Origin: Mycobacterium sp. 852002-51961_SCH5331710 | GTDB taxonomy: Bacteria > Actinomycetota > Actinomycetes > Mycobacteriales > Mycobacteriaceae | Direction of reading: 5' to 3' | Assembly: GCF_001665535.1 (NCBI RefSeq) | Contig: NZ_LZSQ01000133.1 | Coordinates: 1 to 45,120 of the forward strand | DNA: 45,120 nt | Part shown: piece by piece, positions 1-7,456 of the stretch | Position numbering within the stretch: the stretch's first letter is position 1 | Layout of the letters: the number at the start of each line of letters is the position of its first letter | The notes under the pieces: model-generated | Told to the model about the DNA's origin: nothing | Database searches by the model: none | The model's input: the letters and a program-made list of their open reading frames with translations, nothing else | Made by a program: the position numbers and the translations under genes

Positions 1-860
1 TGCAGCAGCATGACGAACCTCGTCGTGCGTTCCACAAGAGTGCCGATCGCCGAGCCCGACGCCGTGCTGCCCAGGATGAGGTCGCCCTCCCAATGCCCGG
101 GCACGGCGCGGTCGGCGGCTTCAGGCGGTCGCTGGCTGATGTTGACCATGTCGCGCAGCCGCCCACGGCGTTCCTCGGGGCGGCGCCGCGGCTTACGCAG
201 CGCCCGCCCAGTACGCAGGCAGGTATGCAACTCGCGACGCAGATTGCCTTTGCCCTGAACATAAATCGCTTGGTAGATCATCTCGTGGGACACCCGCATC
301 TCGGCATCATCGGCAAAGTCCAGCCGCAACCGACGTGAGATCTGGGCGGGACTGTGCTGCTCATCCAACCGAGCCTGCACCTCATCATGCAACCGCGTGT
401 TGGTGGCCAACTTGCCCGGCGCCGAGCGGCGTGCCCGGTCGTGGGCTCGTACATGGGCGGTATGGGCCCGATATCGCGGCACGCACTCCCAACCACCACG
501 CCACGGCGCCCCGAACCGATGCCGCGCCCGATACCGACCACCACCGACACTGGCATTGCGCTCAATCTCACGCATCACCGTGCTGGGATGGCGGCCCAGC
601 CGACGTGCGATGAAACGAATCGACTCCTGACGAGCCACCCCGTCTTGAATCTCCTCACGCTCTTCAAGCGTCAAACGGGGTCGCGCTCGGCTAGCGGACA
701 CATCACTGAATCGTGGCTTCACACCACCAGCGTCAGCAAACCACCCCCACGCAGTGTGCTTCGACACGCCCACCGCTTCCCCGGCGGCAAAAGGCGAAAC
801 CCCTTCGGCGATCAACGCCCAGAACCGACGACCCACAAACGGATACCGCGGAACTCTCAT
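1..860 (-). CDS. IS30-family transposase, 3' end cut by the window edge
   Basis: Reading the minus strand from the ATG at 860 gives an uninterrupted frame of about 286 codons that runs off the left edge, so the C-terminus is missing. The N-terminus has a helix-turn-helix (GEAVGVSKHTAWGW) and then the IS30-type second HTH block (LTLEEREEI, IRFIARRLGRHPSTVMREI). Further on are RAGKL/NTRLHDEVQARL-like spacing, SPAQISRRL, and YQAIYVQGKGNLRREL, all typical of IS30 transposases. The first catalytic Asp of the DDE triad lies in GHWEGDLILG (codons near 55-90); the later D and E would be outside the window. It would cut and join the element's ends. The gene reads away from the GntR gene's 3' end. The family call is firm; intactness cannot be judged. 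Confidence 0.9.
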   Translation of the reverse strand, partial: MRVPRYPFVGRRFWALIAEGVSPFAAGEAVGVSKHTAWGWFADAGGVKPRFSDVSASRARPRLTLEEREEIQDGVARQESIRFIARRLGRHPSTVMREIERNASVGGGRYRARHRFGAPWRGGWECVPRYRAHTAHVRAHDRARRSAPGKLATNTRLHDEVQARLDEQHSPAQISRRLRLDFADDAEMRVSHEMIYQAIYVQGKGNLRRELHTCLRTGRALRKPRRRPEERRGRLRDMVNISQRPPEAADRAVPGHWEGDLILGSTASGSAIGTLVERTTRFVMLL

Positions 861-867
861 ACAACCC

Positions 868-900
868 CTCAACTAGAGGCTGTTGCATCAAGCACTAGAA
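868..900 (-). mobile_element. Right-hand terminal region of the IS30-family element
   Basis: Upstream of the transposase start lies a short AT-richer stretch containing GAGGCTGTTGCATCAAG and then CACTAGAAAT. This position and composition fit the terminal inverted repeat of an IS30-type element, with the outer end near 897-900. The partner repeat is outside the window, so the exact boundary and any target duplication cannot be fixed here. Immediately outside it, chromosome-like sequence resumes with half of a hairpin repeat that also occurs at 6908-6953. Confidence 0.55.
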
Positions 901-903
901 ATC

Positions 904-941
904 GCCGGCGCAAAGTAGGCAGGTTTGCGTCTGCTCGCGGA
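904..941. repeat. Half of a hairpin repeat, apparently split by the IS
   Basis: The sequence GTTTGCGTCTGCTCGCG just outside the IS matches the right arm and flank of the long hairpin at 6908-6953 (TTTTGCGTCTGCTCGCG). At 6908 the motif forms a complete palindrome after a stop codon. Here it also follows a stop codon (GntR, minus strand), but only one arm is present and the IS takes the place of the other. Confidence 0.55.
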
Positions 942-942
942 G

Positions 943-1617
943 CTAGGTGACGACGCCTTGCTCGGTGAGGTGCTCGATCAACGGCTCCGCACCCGCCGCG
1001 AGGTGCTCCGACATCTCGGCGCGGGCCAGGTCCGCGTCGTGCTGCTCCAGGGCGGCCAAGAGTCGGCGGTGGTGATCGTTCGACTTCTCCGGCCAGCCCG
1101 GTATGGCCGGATACACCGACTCCGGTGCGTACCGGGTGATCTGCGACATCAGCTGGGCCAGCTTGGGCGAATCCGCGGCCACGTTGATCGCGCGATGGAA
1201 CTCGTGGTTGAGCCGGACCGCACCCTCGTCGTCGGTGGCCGCGTACGCCGCTTCGAGATCGGTCTGGATCTGCTTGAGGTCGCGCAGTTGCTCGTCGGTG
1301 ATGTTGGCCGCGGCCCGCGCCGCCAGTTCACCACCGATGTAGGCCTGCACGTTCGACACGTCGGTGAGATCGCGTCCGGTCACCGGCAATACGACGAATC
1401 CGCGCCGCGGCTGCTGGGCGAGCAGACCTTCGGCCTTCAACTCGAACAGCGCCTCGCGGACCGGGGTGACGCTGATGCCGAGCTCGGCGGCCAGTTGGTC
1501 CAGGCGCACGTACTCACCGGCGGCGTAGGTACCGTCGAAGATCCGCTTACGCACGAAACGGGCGACGTCCTCGGCGAGTTGAGGCCGGAAGGCGAATTCG
1601 GGTGCTGTCACCGTCAC
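943..1617 (-). CDS. GntR-family regulator, FCD (FadR-like) type
   Basis: A 224-residue DNA-binding repressor. The N-terminal winged helix (about residues 10-75) contains FVRKRIFDGTYAAGEYVRL, then ELGISVTPVREALFELKAEG, the classic GntR recognition helix. The remainder is an all-helical FCD effector domain with metal-ligand-like residues (RLNHEFHRAI and the late HHRRLLAAL), which in this family bind a carboxylate or acyl ligand. The GTG at 1617 overlaps the stop of the upstream acyl-CoA dehydrogenase (GTGA), so it is the last gene of the SDR-thiolase-dehydrogenase operon. It probably controls that operon and the divergent one through the palindrome at 4811-4829 (inference). A second GTG at 1611 is a possible start. 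Confidence 0.88.
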   Translation of the reverse strand: MTVTAPEFAFRPQLAEDVARFVRKRIFDGTYAAGEYVRLDQLAAELGISVTPVREALFELKAEGLLAQQPRRGFVVLPVTGRDLTDVSNVQAYIGGELAARAAANITDEQLRDLKQIQTDLEAAYAATDDEGAVRLNHEFHRAINVAADSPKLAQLMSQITRYAPESVYPAIPGWPEKSNDHHRRLLAALEQHDADLARAEMSEHLAAGAEPLIEHLTEQGVVT

Positions 1618-2807
1618 ACCTGATAGTCGGCGAGCAACCGCTTGCTGATGATGTTCTTCTGGATCTCGCTCGTGCCCTCGCCGATCAGCAGGAACGGCGC
1701 ATCGCGCATCAGGCGTTCGATCTCGTACTCCTTCGAATACCCGTAACCGCCGTGGATCCGGAAGCTCTGCTGGGTGACCTCCGAGCAGAATTCGCTCGCC
1801 AGGTACTTCGCCATTCCCGCGGCGACGTCGTTTCGCTCCCCGGAGTCCTTCAACCGCGCGGCGTTCACCATCATCAGGTGCGCCGCCTCGACTTTCGTTG
1901 CCATCTCGGCAATCTGGAACGCGATGGCCTGGTGTTCGGAGATCGGCTTCCCGAACGTCTGCCGCTGCTGGGCGTAGCGCACGGCGAGTTCGAATGCGCG
2001 GATGCCCACGCCACAGGCCCGCGCCGAGACGTTGACCCGGCCGACCTCGATACCGTCCATCATCTGGAAGAAGCCCTGTCCCGGCGCTTCGCCGAGGATG
2101 TCGTCGGCCCGGGCCACGTAGCCGTCGAAGATCAGCTCGGTGGTGTCGATGCCCTTGTAGCCGAGCTTGTCCAGCTTGCCCGGGATCGTCAGCCCCGGCG
2201 CGACTTCGCCGTAGCCGACCGGCTTTTCGACCAGGAACGCCGTCAGGTTGCGGTGCGGTTTGTCGGCGCCCTCGTCCGTGCGGACCAGCACGGCGACTAG
2301 CGTCGACGTACCGCCGTTGGTCAGCCACATCTTCTGGCCGTCGATCCGGTACGTGCCGTCGTCGTTGCGGGTGGCGCGTGTGCGGATCGCGGCGACGTCG
2401 GACCCCAGCTCGGGTTCGGACATCGAGAACGCGCCGCGCGTCTCCCCCGTCGCCATCCGCGGAAGGTAATACTGCTTTTGCGCATCGGTGCCGTGCTGGC
2501 GCAGCATGTAGGCGACGATGAAGTGCGTGTTGAGCACGCCCGAGATGCTCATCCACCCGCGCGCCAACTCCTCGACGCACAGTGCGTAGGTCAGCAGCGA
2601 CTCGCCGAGGCCGCCGTACTCCTCGGGGATCATCAGCCCGAACAGCCCCATCTCCTTCATCGCATCGACGATGGCCTGGGGATAGGTGTCGGTCTTCTCG
2701 AACTCCGGCGCGTTCGGGATGATCTCCTTCTCCACGAATTGCCGTACGGTAGCGAGGATTTCGCTCTGCACATCGGTCAGACCGACCGTCTGAGCGAGCT
2801 TGGTCAT
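1614..2807 (-). CDS. Acyl-CoA dehydrogenase (FadE type)
   Basis: A 397-residue FAD enzyme that introduces the alpha-beta double bond in an acyl-CoA. Family marks in order: the helical N-domain, FSMSEPELGSDVAAI (FAD/substrate-binding beta-domain), KMWLTNGG, RQTFGKPISEHQAIAFQIAEM, FRIHGGYGYSKEYEIERL, and the C-terminal GEGTSEIQKNII. The Glu of GEGTSEIQ is the usual catalytic base position. The ATG at 2807 overlaps the thiolase stop (ATGA). A longer frame to 2858 exists but would invade the thiolase gene. Third gene of a tightly coupled operon; electrons would go to ETF. Substrate not predictable. Confidence 0.93.
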   Translation of the reverse strand: MTKLAQTVGLTDVQSEILATVRQFVEKEIIPNAPEFEKTDTYPQAIVDAMKEMGLFGLMIPEEYGGLGESLLTYALCVEELARGWMSISGVLNTHFIVAYMLRQHGTDAQKQYYLPRMATGETRGAFSMSEPELGSDVAAIRTRATRNDDGTYRIDGQKMWLTNGGTSTLVAVLVRTDEGADKPHRNLTAFLVEKPVGYGEVAPGLTIPGKLDKLGYKGIDTTELIFDGYVARADDILGEAPGQGFFQMMDGIEVGRVNVSARACGVGIRAFELAVRYAQQRQTFGKPISEHQAIAFQIAEMATKVEAAHLMMVNAARLKDSGERNDVAAGMAKYLASEFCSEVTQQSFRIHGGYGYSKEYEIERLMRDAPFLLIGEGTSEIQKNIISKRLLADYQV

Positions 2808-4018
2808 GCGCCCACCCTTTCGAACACCGCAGCCAGCCCCTGGCCACCGCCGATGCACATGGTCTCCAACCCGTAGCGCGCGCCGCGCCTCGTCAGTTCG
2901 CGCGCCAGCGTCGCCAGCATGCGCCCGCCCGTCGCGCCGACGGGATGCCCGAGCGAGATGCCGGAGCCGTGCACGTTCGTGCGTTCGGCGTCTGCCTCAC
3001 CGAACTTCCATTCCCGCATCACCGCGAGTGCCTGCGCCGCGAAAGCCTCGTTCAGCTCGATCAGGTCGATATCGTTCAGCGTCAGTCCCGCCTTGCCCAA
3101 CGCTGCCTCGGTGGCGGGTACGGGTCCGATGCCCATGACGTTGGGCGCCACACCCGCCGATCCCCACGACACCAGTCGCACCAGCGGGTTCAGACCCAGC
3201 TCCTCGGCCTTCTCGCGGGTGGTCACCACGCACATCGACGCCGCGTCGTTCTGACCGCTCGCGTTGCCCGCGGTGACCGTCGCCTCCGGATCCTGCTTTC
3301 CAAGAACGGGTTTGAGCTTCGCCAGCGATTCCACGGAGGTGTCCGGCCGCGGGTGTTCGTCGGTGTCGACGGTCTCCTCGCCCTGGCGGGTGCGCACCAC
3401 GACCGGCACGATCTCCTCGGCCAGGATGCCGTCCTTCTGCGCGGCCACTGCGCGCCGATGCGAGGTCACGGCGAGTTCGTCCTGCTCTTGGCGCGAGATG
3501 TTGTACTGCCTGCGCAGGTTTTCCGCGGTCTCGAGCATGCCGCCGGGCACCGGATGGTGTCGGCCGCCGGCGGTCGTGCGTCCGCGCGCCAGCGAGTCGT
3601 GCAACATGACGCCGCCCGACTTGGATCCCCACCGGATGTCGGTCGAGTAGAACGTCACGTTGCTCATGCTCTCGGCGCCGCCTGCAACCACGACGTCGTT
3701 GTCACCGCTGGCGACCTGCATGCACGCTTGGATGACAGCCTGCAGACCCGAGCCACACCGCCGGTCGACCTGCATACCGGGCACGGTCACCGGCAGGCCG
3801 GCGTCGAGCGCCACGACGCGTCCGATCGCGGGCGCCTCGCTGCTGGGATAGCAGTGTCCGAGGATCACGTCTTCGACTGCGGCGGGGTCGATTCCGGTGC
3901 GATCGAGAAGTCCCTTGAGCGCAGTGACACCGAGGTCGACGGCGGTCAGCGACTTGAACATGCCGCCGTAGCGGCCGATCGGCGTACGCACCGGTTCGCA
4001 GATGACGGCCTCACGCAT
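2804..4018 (-). CDS. Thiolase (acetyl-CoA C-acyltransferase)
   Basis: A 404-residue thiolase that cleaves 3-ketoacyl-CoA with CoA. The nucleophile Cys sits in DRRCGSGLQAV (about residue 90). The C-terminal catalytic blocks are NVHGSGISLGHPVGATGGRM (His) and CIGGGQGLA (second Cys). The internal block ELNEAFAAQAL (NEAF) is also present. The length is that of standard degradative thiolases. The ATG at 4018 overlaps the SDR stop (ATGA), and its own stop overlaps the dehydrogenase start, so translation is coupled. With the SDR and the dehydrogenases it supplies the end step of one beta-oxidation spiral. Confidence 0.94.
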   Translation of the reverse strand: MREAVICEPVRTPIGRYGGMFKSLTAVDLGVTALKGLLDRTGIDPAAVEDVILGHCYPSSEAPAIGRVVALDAGLPVTVPGMQVDRRCGSGLQAVIQACMQVASGDNDVVVAGGAESMSNVTFYSTDIRWGSKSGGVMLHDSLARGRTTAGGRHHPVPGGMLETAENLRRQYNISRQEQDELAVTSHRRAVAAQKDGILAEEIVPVVVRTRQGEETVDTDEHPRPDTSVESLAKLKPVLGKQDPEATVTAGNASGQNDAASMCVVTTREKAEELGLNPLVRLVSWGSAGVAPNVMGIGPVPATEAALGKAGLTLNDIDLIELNEAFAAQALAVMREWKFGEADAERTNVHGSGISLGHPVGATGGRMLATLARELTRRGARYGLETMCIGGGQGLAAVFERVGA

Positions 4019-4758
4019 CAGACGTACCTCCCGCCGGTGACCTCGAGCACCGTGCCGGTCATGTACGACGACAAATCGCTGGCCAGAAACAGCGCGACCT
4101 TGGCGACCTCGTCGGGTTCGCCGGCCCGGCCCATCGGCACCTCGGCGAGTTTGGCGTCCCAGATCCGTTGCGGCATGGCCTCCGTCATCGCCGAGCGGAT
4201 CAACCCGGGCTGAATCGCATTGACTCGCACGCCAAGATGGGCCAGCTCCTTGGCCGCCGCTTTGGTCATGCCGACGATGCCCGCCTTGGCCGCCGAATAG
4301 TTGGTCTGCCCGACGAGGCCGACCTTGCCCGAGATCGACGACATGTTGATGATCGCGCCGCGCTTGTTCTCCCGCATGATCGGGGCGGCCGCCTTCAGGC
4401 CGTTCCATGTGCCCTTCAAGTGCACGGCGATGACTTGGTCGAACTGCTCCTCGGTCATCTTGCGAAGCGTTGCGTCGCGGGTGATCCCGGCGTTGTTCAC
4501 CATGATGTCGAGACCGCCGAACCGCTCCACCGCCGCGGCGACCAGGGCGTCGACCTCATCGGTCTTGGTGACGTCGCTGCGCACCGCGATCGCGACGTCC
4601 TCACCGCCGAGTCGCTTGGCCGCCTCCTCGGTGGCGGACAGGTCGAGATCGCCCAGCACCACCCGCGCGCCCTCGGCGACGAACCGCTCGGCGATCGCGT
4701 ATCCCAGGCCTTGTGCACCTCCGGTGACGACCGCCGTCTGTCCGGTCAACAGCGACAC
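4018..4758 (-). CDS. SDR-family dehydrogenase, FabG-like (3-hydroxyacyl-CoA oxidation likely)
   Basis: A 246-residue classical short-chain dehydrogenase. The cofactor-binding TGGAQGLG is at residues 11-18, NNAG near residue 87, and the catalytic Ser...Tyr-x3-Lys in INMSSISG and TNYSAAKAG. The C-terminal GGRYV is typical of FabG-like enzymes. FabG-like proteins reduce 3-ketoacyl thioesters; inside an operon with thiolase and an acyl-CoA dehydrogenase the oxidative 3-hydroxyacyl-CoA direction is more likely (inference from context). It is the first gene of the leftward operon, about 150 bases from the divergent acyl-CoA dehydrogenase. Confidence 0.92.
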   Translation of the reverse strand: MSLLTGQTAVVTGGAQGLGYAIAERFVAEGARVVLGDLDLSATEEAAKRLGGEDVAIAVRSDVTKTDEVDALVAAAVERFGGLDIMVNNAGITRDATLRKMTEEQFDQVIAVHLKGTWNGLKAAAPIMRENKRGAIINMSSISGKVGLVGQTNYSAAKAGIVGMTKAAAKELAHLGVRVNAIQPGLIRSAMTEAMPQRIWDAKLAEVPMGRAGEPDEVAKVALFLASDLSSYMTGTVLEVTGGRYV

Positions 4759-4810
4759 TTGATCACGCCCTTCCCCTGGTCAGGCCCGTCCGGGGCCGCG
4801 TCAGTCGAAC

Positions 4811-4829
4811 ATCATATTTCATATATGAT
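4811..4829. promoter_or_regulatory. Palindromic operator candidate in the divergent fatty-acid promoter region
   Basis: A perfect inverted repeat, ATCATAT-N5-ATATGAT, lies in the 152-base region between the divergent SDR and acyl-CoA dehydrogenase genes. AT-rich symmetric sites of this size are typical for GntR/FCD proteins. The adjacent operon encodes one, so I infer this is its operator controlling both directions. Confidence 0.65.
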
Positions 4830-4910
4830 CGCGCGAGTTCGGTGCGCACCACCCCCGGCGGATCTGGCATCGCGGCTGCCGAACGAAGACGGCGAACGAG
4901 AAGGAGCAGG

Positions 4911-6083
4911 ATGACGACGTCCGAAGTCAGCGACGAGGACTTCCAGGAAATCCTGGCGCAGACCCGTCACTTCGTACGGACCGCGGTGATCCCCCGGGAG
5001 CAGGAGATCCTGGCCGGCGACCGGGTGCCCGACGACCTTCGCGAACAGGCCAAGAAGATGGGGCTGTTCGGGTACGCGATCCCGCAGGACTGGGGCGGTC
5101 TGGGTCTGAACCTGTCGCAGGACGTCGAGCTCGCGATGGAGCTCGGGTACACCTCGCTGGCCCTGCGCTCGATGTTCGGCACCAACAACGGCATCGCCGG
5201 CCAGGTGCTGGTCGGCTTCGGCACCGACGAGCAGAAGGCGCGCTGGCTCGAACCGATGGCCACCGGAGACGTCGTCGCGTCGTTCGCGCTGACCGAACCC
5301 GGCGCAGGATCCAATCCCTCCGGCCTGCGCACCAAAGCCGTTCGGCAAGATGATGATTGGGTGATCACGGGGCAGAAGCGGTTCATCACCAACGCCCCGA
5401 CCGCCGACCTGTTCGTCGTGTTCGCCCGCAGCCGCCCCGCGGACGCCGACGGTGCCGGCATCGCCGTCTTCCTGGTGCCCGCCGACACCGCAGGAGTCCA
5501 GGTCGGCACCAAGGACGCGAAGATGGGACAGGAAGGCGCGTGGACCGCCGACGTCAGCTTCGACGACGTGCGAGTGCCCGCAGAAGCGCTCGTCGGCGGC
5601 AGCGAGGACATCGGATACCGCGCCGCGATGATCTCGTTGGCCCGCGGACGTGTCCACATCGCCGCGCTGGCCGTCGGCGCCGCACAGCGCGCGCTCGACG
5701 AATCGATCTCCTACGCTGCGACCGCCACCCAGGGCGGTACGCCGATCGGCGACTTCCAGCTGGTGCAGGCGATGCTCGCCGACCAGCAGACCGGCGTCAT
5801 GGCCGGCCGTGCACTGGTCCGCGACACCGCGCGCCAGTGGGTCACCGGTGAGGACCGTCGGGTGGCGCCGTCGGCGGCGAAGTTGTTCTGCACCGAAATG
5901 GCAGGCGAGGTGGCGGATCTCGCGGTCCAGATCCATGGCGGCAGTGGCTACATGCGCGAGGTTCCCGTCGAGCGCATCTATCGAGACGTCCGGCTGTTGC
6001 GGCTCTACGAGGGCACCAGCGAAATCCAGCGACTCATCATCGGGTCGAACCTCGTCAAGACCGCGCAGAAGGAGCGTGCATGA
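4911..6083 (+). CDS. Acyl-CoA dehydrogenase (FadE type), divergent operon
   Basis: A 390-residue acyl-CoA dehydrogenase. Marks: FALTEPGAGSNPSGLRT (flavin and substrate binding), QKRFITNAP, the helix SLARGRVHIAALAVG, VQIHGGSGYMREVPVERIYRD, and the terminal RLYEGTSEIQRLII with the expected catalytic Glu. The start at 4911 is chosen because AAGGAGCAGG precedes it at good spacing; an upstream ATG at 4842 lacks this and reads Arg-rich non-family sequence. Its stop overlaps the next SDR start (ATGA). The shared promoter region with the leftward operon suggests the two dehydrogenases act on related substrates. Confidence 0.93.
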   Translation: MTTSEVSDEDFQEILAQTRHFVRTAVIPREQEILAGDRVPDDLREQAKKMGLFGYAIPQDWGGLGLNLSQDVELAMELGYTSLALRSMFGTNNGIAGQVLVGFGTDEQKARWLEPMATGDVVASFALTEPGAGSNPSGLRTKAVRQDDDWVITGQKRFITNAPTADLFVVFARSRPADADGAGIAVFLVPADTAGVQVGTKDAKMGQEGAWTADVSFDDVRVPAEALVGGSEDIGYRAAMISLARGRVHIAALAVGAAQRALDESISYAATATQGGTPIGDFQLVQAMLADQQTGVMAGRALVRDTARQWVTGEDRRVAPSAAKLFCTEMAGEVADLAVQIHGGSGYMREVPVERIYRDVRLLRLYEGTSEIQRLIIGSNLVKTAQKERA

Positions 6084-6901
6084 GCAAGAGGCTGACCGAC
6101 AGGGTCGCATTCATCACCGGCGCCGCGCGGGGTCAGGGGCGCGCGCATGCCGTCCGGATGGCCAATGAGGGCGCCGACATCATCGCCGTCGACATCGCCG
6201 GAAAGCTGCCCGACTGCGTGCCGTACGACCACGCGACCCCGGAGGACCTCGCCGAGACGGCCCGACTGGTCGAGGCGACCGGCCGCCGCATCCTCACCGC
6301 GCAGGCCGACATCCGCGACGCCGAAACCTTGAACGACGTTGTCGCCGACGGCGTCGCCGCGTTCGGCCGCCTCGATGTGATCGTCGCGAACGCGGGCATC
6401 TCGCCCCCGCAGGTGTGGAACGAGATCGCCCCTGAGGACTTCCGCGACGTTATGGACATCAACGTCACGGGCACCTTCAACACCGTACGGGCCGGCGCGC
6501 AGCACATCATCGACGGCGGCCGGGGCGGGTCGATCATCCTGATCAGCTCGGCCGCAGGAATCAAGTTGCAGCCGTTTATGATTCACTACACAGCCAGTAA
6601 GCACGCCGTCACCGGCATGGCCCGCGCTCTCGCCGCCGAACTCGGCAAGCACTCGATCCGCGTTAACAGCCTGCATCCCGGCCCGGTGAACACCGCGATG
6701 GGTTCCGGCGACATGATCGCCGCGATCGGCAAGGTGATGGAGACCAATCCCCAGCTCCAGCACATGATGACGCCGTTCCTGCCGACGTGGATCCTCGAGC
6801 CCGAGGACGTCGCCGACGTCGTCTGCTGGCTGGCCAGCGATGACTCGAAACACCTGACGGCGACGGCCATCCCGGTGGATCAGGGCTCCACCCAGTACTG
6901 A
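6080..6901 (+). CDS. Mycofactocin-type SDR (carveol-dehydrogenase-like)
   Basis: A 273-residue SDR. The cofactor loop is TGAARGQGRAHA (residues 14-25), followed by a longer-than-usual insertion after VDIAG (PYDHATPEDLAETARLV). NAGIS is near residue 107, the catalytic Ser in ISSAAG, and Tyr/Lys in HYTASKHA. The RGQGRAHA loop plus this insertion characterises the mycofactocin-coupled SDR subfamily, whose members hold a non-exchangeable NAD and pass electrons to mycofactocin (established for the family). It is translationally coupled to the dehydrogenase before it. It likely oxidises an alcohol intermediate; substrate unknown. Confidence 0.88.
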   Translation: MSKRLTDRVAFITGAARGQGRAHAVRMANEGADIIAVDIAGKLPDCVPYDHATPEDLAETARLVEATGRRILTAQADIRDAETLNDVVADGVAAFGRLDVIVANAGISPPQVWNEIAPEDFRDVMDINVTGTFNTVRAGAQHIIDGGRGGSIILISSAAGIKLQPFMIHYTASKHAVTGMARALAAELGKHSIRVNSLHPGPVNTAMGSGDMIAAIGKVMETNPQLQHMMTPFLPTWILEPEDVADVVCWLASDDSKHLTATAIPVDQGSTQY

Positions 6902-6907
6902 CGACAA

Positions 6908-6953
6908 GACGCAAACTTGCCCATTTTCGCGCGAAAATGGGCAGTTTTGCGTC
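6908..6953. terminator. Long hairpin between convergent genes, probable bidirectional terminator
   Basis: A 46-base palindrome with 23-base arms, 21 of 23 positions pairing, centred at 6930/6931 (GCGC). Left arm starts GACGCAAACTTGCCC; right arm ends GGGCAGTTTTGCGTC. It lies 7 bases after the SDR stop and 18 before the MaoC stop on the other strand. No U-tract follows, as is common for mycobacterial terminators. One arm and flank recur at about 920-940. Confidence 0.7.
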
Positions 6954-6971
6954 TGCTCGCGAGAGAAGCCC

Positions 6972-7424
6972 CTACCGGATGAACCGGACGATCGACTCCG
7001 CGACCGCGGCCGGCTTCTCCGAACCCTCGATCTCGATGGTCGTGGTCATGGTCGACTGCACGGCGCCGTCGAGCTGGTCGATCTTGGTCAGTTCGCCCCT
7101 CGCGCGGATCTTGGCGCCGACCTTCACCGGCGTGATGAAGCGAACCTTGTTGTAGCCGTAGTTGATCGCCATCGTCACGTTGCCGACGGTGTAGAGCTGA
7201 TGCGAGAAGTGCGGAAGCAGCGACAGCGTCAACAGGCCGTGAGCGATGGTCCCGCCGAACGGCCCGTTCGCGGCCTTCTCCGGGTCGACGTGGATCCACT
7301 GATGGTCCTCGGTCGCGTCGGCGAACAGGTTGACGCGGTCCTGGGTGACTTCGAGCCATTCCGTGGGACCGAGCTGGTCGCCCTCGGCCGCGATGAACTC
7401 GTCGAGGTCGCTGAACTTCTTCAC
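6972..7424 (-). CDS. MaoC-like (R)-specific enoyl-CoA hydratase
   Basis: A 150-residue single hot-dog domain. The hydratase signature is FADATEDHQWIHVDPEKA (about residues 34-51), with the catalytic Asp and His (D-x4-H), followed by GPFGGTIAHGLLTLSL. The length and motif fit the small mycobacterial MaoC hydratases (HtdZ/Rv0130 type). It hydrates trans-2-enoyl-CoA to (R)-3-hydroxyacyl-CoA. The GTG start at 7424 is supported by GAAGGAGAAG just upstream. It converges on the mycofactocin SDR operon, and its activity would complete that oxidation pathway, although it is transcribed separately. Confidence 0.88.
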   Translation of the reverse strand: MKKFSDLDEFIAAEGDQLGPTEWLEVTQDRVNLFADATEDHQWIHVDPEKAANGPFGGTIAHGLLTLSLLPHFSHQLYTVGNVTMAINYGYNKVRFITPVKVGAKIRARGELTKIDQLDGAVQSTMTTTIEIEGSEKPAAVAESIVRFIR

Positions 7425-7456
7425 TACTTCTCCTTCGTACCGGCTGCGGGACCCGG

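Noticed and set aside
925..1623. Long plus-strand frames opposite the GntR and acyl-CoA dehydrogenase genes
   Set aside because: Antisense shadows; the minus-strand products have clear families and overlapping starts.
943..2847. One 634-residue protein joining the dehydrogenase region and GntR
   Set aside because: The part before the GntR segment is the wrong frame of the acyl-CoA dehydrogenase; the GTGA overlap shows two genes.
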